This document shows, piece by piece, positions 5,003 to 7,768 of a DNA stretch of 7,768 nucleotides (positions within the stretch are counted from its first letter, which is position 1; the number at the start of each line of letters is the position of its first letter). The stretch is from positions 1 through 7,768 of the forward strand of contig CANFZJ010000146.1 of assembly GCA_947451445.1 (NCBI GenBank), given 5' to 3'. Both the position numbers and the translations under genes were made by a program. This DNA is from Comamonadaceae bacterium. Its GTDB lineage: Bacteria > Pseudomonadota > Gammaproteobacteria > Burkholderiales > Burkholderiaceae_C. The notes under the pieces are model-generated. The model was not told the origin of the DNA. It did not search any database and saw nothing but the letters and a program-made list of their open reading frames with translations.

Positions 5003-6409
5003 ATGTTGATTCTGATTGTTTCCTTTCTGGGCCTGATGCTGTGCGGCCTGCCCGTGGCGGTGGCCATGGCCGGTGGCTCGCTGGTCTACATCCTGGTGTC
5101 GGGCAGCGTGCCCGACATCGTGCTGGCGCAGCGCATGATTGCCGGTATCGAGTCCTTCCCGCTGCTGGCCGTGCCTTTTTTCATTCTGGCGGGCAACCTG
5201 ATGAACATTGCCGGCATCACCAGCCGCATTTACGACTTTGCCGTGGCCCTGGTGGGCTGGATGAAAGGCGGCCTGGGGCAGGTCAACATCATCGGCTCGG
5301 TGATCTTCTCGGGCATGTCCGGTACCGCCATTGCCGACGCGGCCGGCCTGGGCGCCATCGAGATCAAGGCCATGAAAGAGCACGGTTACAGCACCGAGTT
5401 TTCGGTGGGCGTGACCGCCGCCTCGGCCACGCTGGGGCCCATCATTCCGCCCTCGTTGCCTTTTGTGATCTACGGCATGATGGCCAACGTCTCCATCGGC
5501 GCTTTGTTCGTGGCGGGCATCTTGCCGGGCCTGTTCATGACCGTGCTGATGATGGCGACGGTGTCCTTCTTTGCCCGCCGCAATGGCTGGGGGGGCGACG
5601 TGGCCTTTGACTGGGGCCGCCTGGGCGGTGCCACACTGGAAATCCTGGTAGTGCTGGCTTTCCCGATGGCGGTTTGGCTGGCGGTCAAGGCGGGCGTCTC
5701 CGTCAACACTGCCGCCGGCATCGCTTTTGTCACCCTGCTGCTGCTGGACTGGCGCTTCAACTTCTCTGCCGTGTTGGCCCTCATGGCCCCGGTGATCTTG
5801 ATTGGCGGCATGACCATGGGCTGGTTCACGCCCACCGAGGCGGCTGTGGCCGCCGTCATCTGGGCACTGTTCCTGGGCCTGGTGCGCTACCGCTCCATGA
5901 CCATTCGCACCCTGGCACAGGCTACGTTCGAGACGATAGAGACCACCGCTTCGGTGCTCTTTATCGTGACGGCTGCCTCCATCTTTGCCTGGCTGCTCAC
6001 CACCACGCAGGCGGCGCAAGCCCTGGCCGACTGGATCTTGTCCATCACCAGCAACAAATGGGTGTTTCTGCTGCTGGCCAACCTGTTGATTTTGTTTGTG
6101 GGCTGCTTTATTGACACGATTGCCGCCATCACGATTCTGGTGCCCATCCTGATCCCCATCGTGCTCAAGCTGGGCATCGACCCCATCCAGTTCGGCATCA
6201 TCATGACGCTGAACCTGATGATCGGGCTGCTGCATCCGCCGCTGGGCATGGTGCTGTTTGTGCTGGCGCGTATTTCCAAGCTGTCGGTAGAGCGCACCAC
6301 CATGGCCATCCTGCCTTGGCTGGTGCCGCTGATCGTGGCGCTCATCGCCATCACCTACATTCCGGCCATTACGCTGTGGTTGCCCCACCAAATGGGACTG
6401 CTGAAATGA
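5003..6409 (+). CDS. dctM: TRAP transporter large permease, DctM family
   Basis: A 468-residue polytopic membrane protein carrying the transport path. Family landmarks are visible in order: VPFFILAGNLMN (58-68), FSGMSGTAIADAAGLG (102-117), GPIIPPSLPFVIYG (145-158), GWFTPTEAA (273-281), GCFIDTIAAITILVPIL (367-383) and GLLHPPLGMVLFV (408-420). Most relatives have about 425-430 residues. The extra length lies near 212-250, where two added hydrophobic stretches (ILVVLAFPMAVWLAV and AGIAFVTLLLLDW) sit before APVILIGGM. ATG 5003 is chosen because MLILIVSFLG begins the first helix and it lies 13 nt after the dctQ stop; the frame stays open upstream to 4904, but that part overlaps dctQ and is hydrophilic. 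The ribosome binding site is weak (about 4988-4994). Sodium coupling is family knowledge, not shown here. Confidence 0.94.
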   Translation: MLILIVSFLGLMLCGLPVAVAMAGGSLVYILVSGSVPDIVLAQRMIAGIESFPLLAVPFFILAGNLMNIAGITSRIYDFAVALVGWMKGGLGQVNIIGSVIFSGMSGTAIADAAGLGAIEIKAMKEHGYSTEFSVGVTAASATLGPIIPPSLPFVIYGMMANVSIGALFVAGILPGLFMTVLMMATVSFFARRNGWGGDVAFDWGRLGGATLEILVVLAFPMAVWLAVKAGVSVNTAAGIAFVTLLLLDWRFNFSAVLALMAPVILIGGMTMGWFTPTEAAVAAVIWALFLGLVRYRSMTIRTLAQATFETIETTASVLFIVTAASIFAWLLTTTQAAQALADWILSITSNKWVFLLLANLLILFVGCFIDTIAAITILVPILIPIVLKLGIDPIQFGIIMTLNLMIGLLHPPLGMVLFVLARISKLSVERTTMAILPWLVPLIVALIAITYIPAITLWLPHQMGLLK

Positions 6410-7768
6410 ACCCCGTCATCCGCATCCACCCGGCGGATGACGTGGTGATCGCCCGGCAGCAGCTTCTGGGCGGCACCCGCATCGCATCCGAAGGCATCAC
6501 CGTGTCGGGCCTGGTGCCGCCGGGCCACAAGATCGCGGTGCGCGCCATCGCCGCTGGTGCGCCGGTGCGGCGCTACAACCAGATCATTGGCACCGCCACG
6601 CAGGCTATTGCGGCGGGCCAACATGTGCACACCCACAACCTGGCCTTCAGCCGCTTTGACCGCGGCCACAGCGTGGGCGGTGACGTGCGGCCCGTGGCCT
6701 ATGTGGACACGCCTGCCACCTTTGACGGCATTGTGCGAGGCGACGGCCGCGTGGCTACCCGCAACTACATCGGCGTGCTGACCAGTGTGAACTGCTCGGC
6801 CACCGTGGCGCGCGCCATTGCCGACCACTTCCGCCGCGACATCCACCCCGAGGCGCTGGCCGCCTTCCCGCAGGTAGATGGCATCGTGGCCCTGACCCAC
6901 GGCGCCGGTTGCGCCACCGACAGCGAGGGCGAGGGCCTGCAAGTGCTGCGCCGCACGCTGGCGGGCTACGCACGGCACGCCAACTTTGCCGCCGTCATTG
7001 TGGTCGGCCTGGGCTGCGAGACCAACCAGATACAGGGCCTGCTGGCCCAAGAGGGCCTGCGCGAAGGCGCAAAACTGGTCACCTTCAGCATCCAGGACAC
7101 CGGCGGCACGGCCAAGAGCGTGGCGCGCGGCATCGCGGTGGTGAAGCAATTGCTGCCGGATGCGAATGCGGTGCAGCGCGAACCCGTACCCGCCAGCCAC
7201 TTGGTGGTGGGCCTCCAATGCGGCGGCTCGGACGGCTACTCCGGCATCAGCGCCAACCCGGCACTGGGCGCGGCGGTGGACCTGGTGGTGCGCCATGGCG
7301 GCACCGCCGTGCTGTCCGAAACGCCTGAAATCTATGGCGGCGAACACTTGCTGCTGCAGCGCGCCGTGTCGCAAGCCGTGGCCGACAAGCTCGAAGCCCG
7401 CCTGCAGTGGTGGACTGACTACTGCCAGCGCCACCACGCCGAGATGGACAACAACCCCTCGGCGGGCAACAAGGCCGGTGGCCTGACTACGATCCTGGAG
7501 AAGTCTTTAGGCGCGATTGCCAAAGGCGGCACCACACCGATGGTGGACGTGTACGAGTACGCCCAGCCCATCACGGCCAAAGGCTTTGTCTACATGGACA
7601 CCCCGGGCTACGACCCGGTGTCGGCCACAGGCCAGGTGGCGGGCGGCGCCAACCTCATCTGCTTTACCACCGGGCGCGGCTCGGCCTATGGCTGTGCGCC
7701 ATCCCCCTCGCTCAAGCTGGCCACCAACAGTGCGCTGTGGGCCAAGCAAGAGGAAGACATGGACATCA
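6406..7768 (+). CDS. uxaA: UxaA/GarD-family altronate (or galactarate) dehydratase, 5' part
   Basis: The first 454 codons of a protein usually about 510 residues long; the C-terminus lies beyond the window. Residues 1 to about 100 are the SAF-type domain, with GQHVHTHNL (71-79). The large domain follows with GRVATRNYIGVLTSVNCSAT (114-133), THGAGCATDSEGEG (164-177), VGLGCETNQI (200-209), GLQCGGSDGYSGISANPALG (269-288) and ETPEIYGGEHLL (305-316). Then NPSAGNKAGGLTTILEKSLG (350-369), MDTPGYDPVSATGQVAGGAN (397-416) and FTTGRGSAYG (420-429). These are hallmarks of D-altronate and D-galactarate dehydratases, metal-dependent cytoplasmic enzymes that remove water from the sugar acid; altronate gives 2-keto-3-deoxygluconate. 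The start codon overlaps the dctM stop as ATGA, so the two are translationally coupled. Altronate is preferred over galactarate because a C5 hexonate dehydrogenase is encoded nearby, but both fit the sequence. Confidence 0.92.
   Translation, partial: MNPVIRIHPADDVVIARQQLLGGTRIASEGITVSGLVPPGHKIAVRAIAAGAPVRRYNQIIGTATQAIAAGQHVHTHNLAFSRFDRGHSVGGDVRPVAYVDTPATFDGIVRGDGRVATRNYIGVLTSVNCSATVARAIADHFRRDIHPEALAAFPQVDGIVALTHGAGCATDSEGEGLQVLRRTLAGYARHANFAAVIVVGLGCETNQIQGLLAQEGLREGAKLVTFSIQDTGGTAKSVARGIAVVKQLLPDANAVQREPVPASHLVVGLQCGGSDGYSGISANPALGAAVDLVVRHGGTAVLSETPEIYGGEHLLLQRAVSQAVADKLEARLQWWTDYCQRHHAEMDNNPSAGNKAGGLTTILEKSLGAIAKGGTTPMVDVYEYAQPITAKGFVYMDTPGYDPVSATGQVAGGANLICFTTGRGSAYGCAPSPSLKLATNSALWAKQEEDMDI

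Noticed and set aside
4841..6391. Open frame of 516 codons on the minus strand
   Set aside because: It is antisense to dctQ and dctM. Its translation is dominated by H, Q, G and D with no motif, so it is a coding-bias artefact.

Overview
The window looks like a stretch of a high-GC betaproteobacterial chromosome, most likely Burkholderiales and probably Comamonadaceae (Rhodoferax, Polaromonas or Acidovorax type). The grounds are codon use, the style of the proteins, and an intergenic stem-loop repeat containing CGCTTATCCAGTA, which I remember as common in that family. I could not run any database search, so taxonomy and all family names come from reading the translations.

Left part (1-748): the 3' end of a gene for an ABC-transporter periplasmic binding protein of the SsuA/nitrate/taurine (NMT1-like) type. 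It has no evident link to the genes on the right. It is followed by two back-to-back stem-loops (755-807) and then by the fossil of an ISL3-family insertion sequence (825-1373). The fossil still has matching 30-bp terminal inverted repeats, 25 of 30 identical, but its transposase gene is reduced to an N-terminal and a C-terminal stub, with two stop codons, a frame change and most of the middle missing. From 1374 to 1624 there is a gene-free stretch with several small palindromes. It ends in a good candidate GntR/FadR-type operator just ahead of the regulator gene.

Right part (1625 to the window end): six closely packed genes on the + strand that read as one sugar-acid (hexonate) uptake and breakdown operon. 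In order they are a FadR-subfamily GntR repressor, a zinc-dependent MDR dehydrogenase most like L-idonate 5-dehydrogenase, a complete TRAP transporter (DctP binding protein, DctQ small permease, DctM large permease), and the first 454 codons of a UxaA/GarD-family altronate (or galactarate) dehydratase that runs off the window. Gaps are 20, 42, 9 and 13 nt, and the last pair overlaps as ATGA.

The simplest working model is that the TRAP system imports a hexonate, the dehydrogenase oxidises it at C5 to a keto-acid, an oxidoreductase not in this window reduces that to an aldonate such as D-altronate, and the UxaA-type enzyme dehydrates it to 2-keto-3-deoxygluconate. The GntR protein would repress the operon until an intermediate binds. 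The exact substrate (L-galactonate, L-idonate, L-gulonate or an aldarate) cannot be settled from this sequence. I see no CRISPR array, RNA gene, phage or defence system. The window is mostly an ordinary catabolic operon beside a decayed mobile element.
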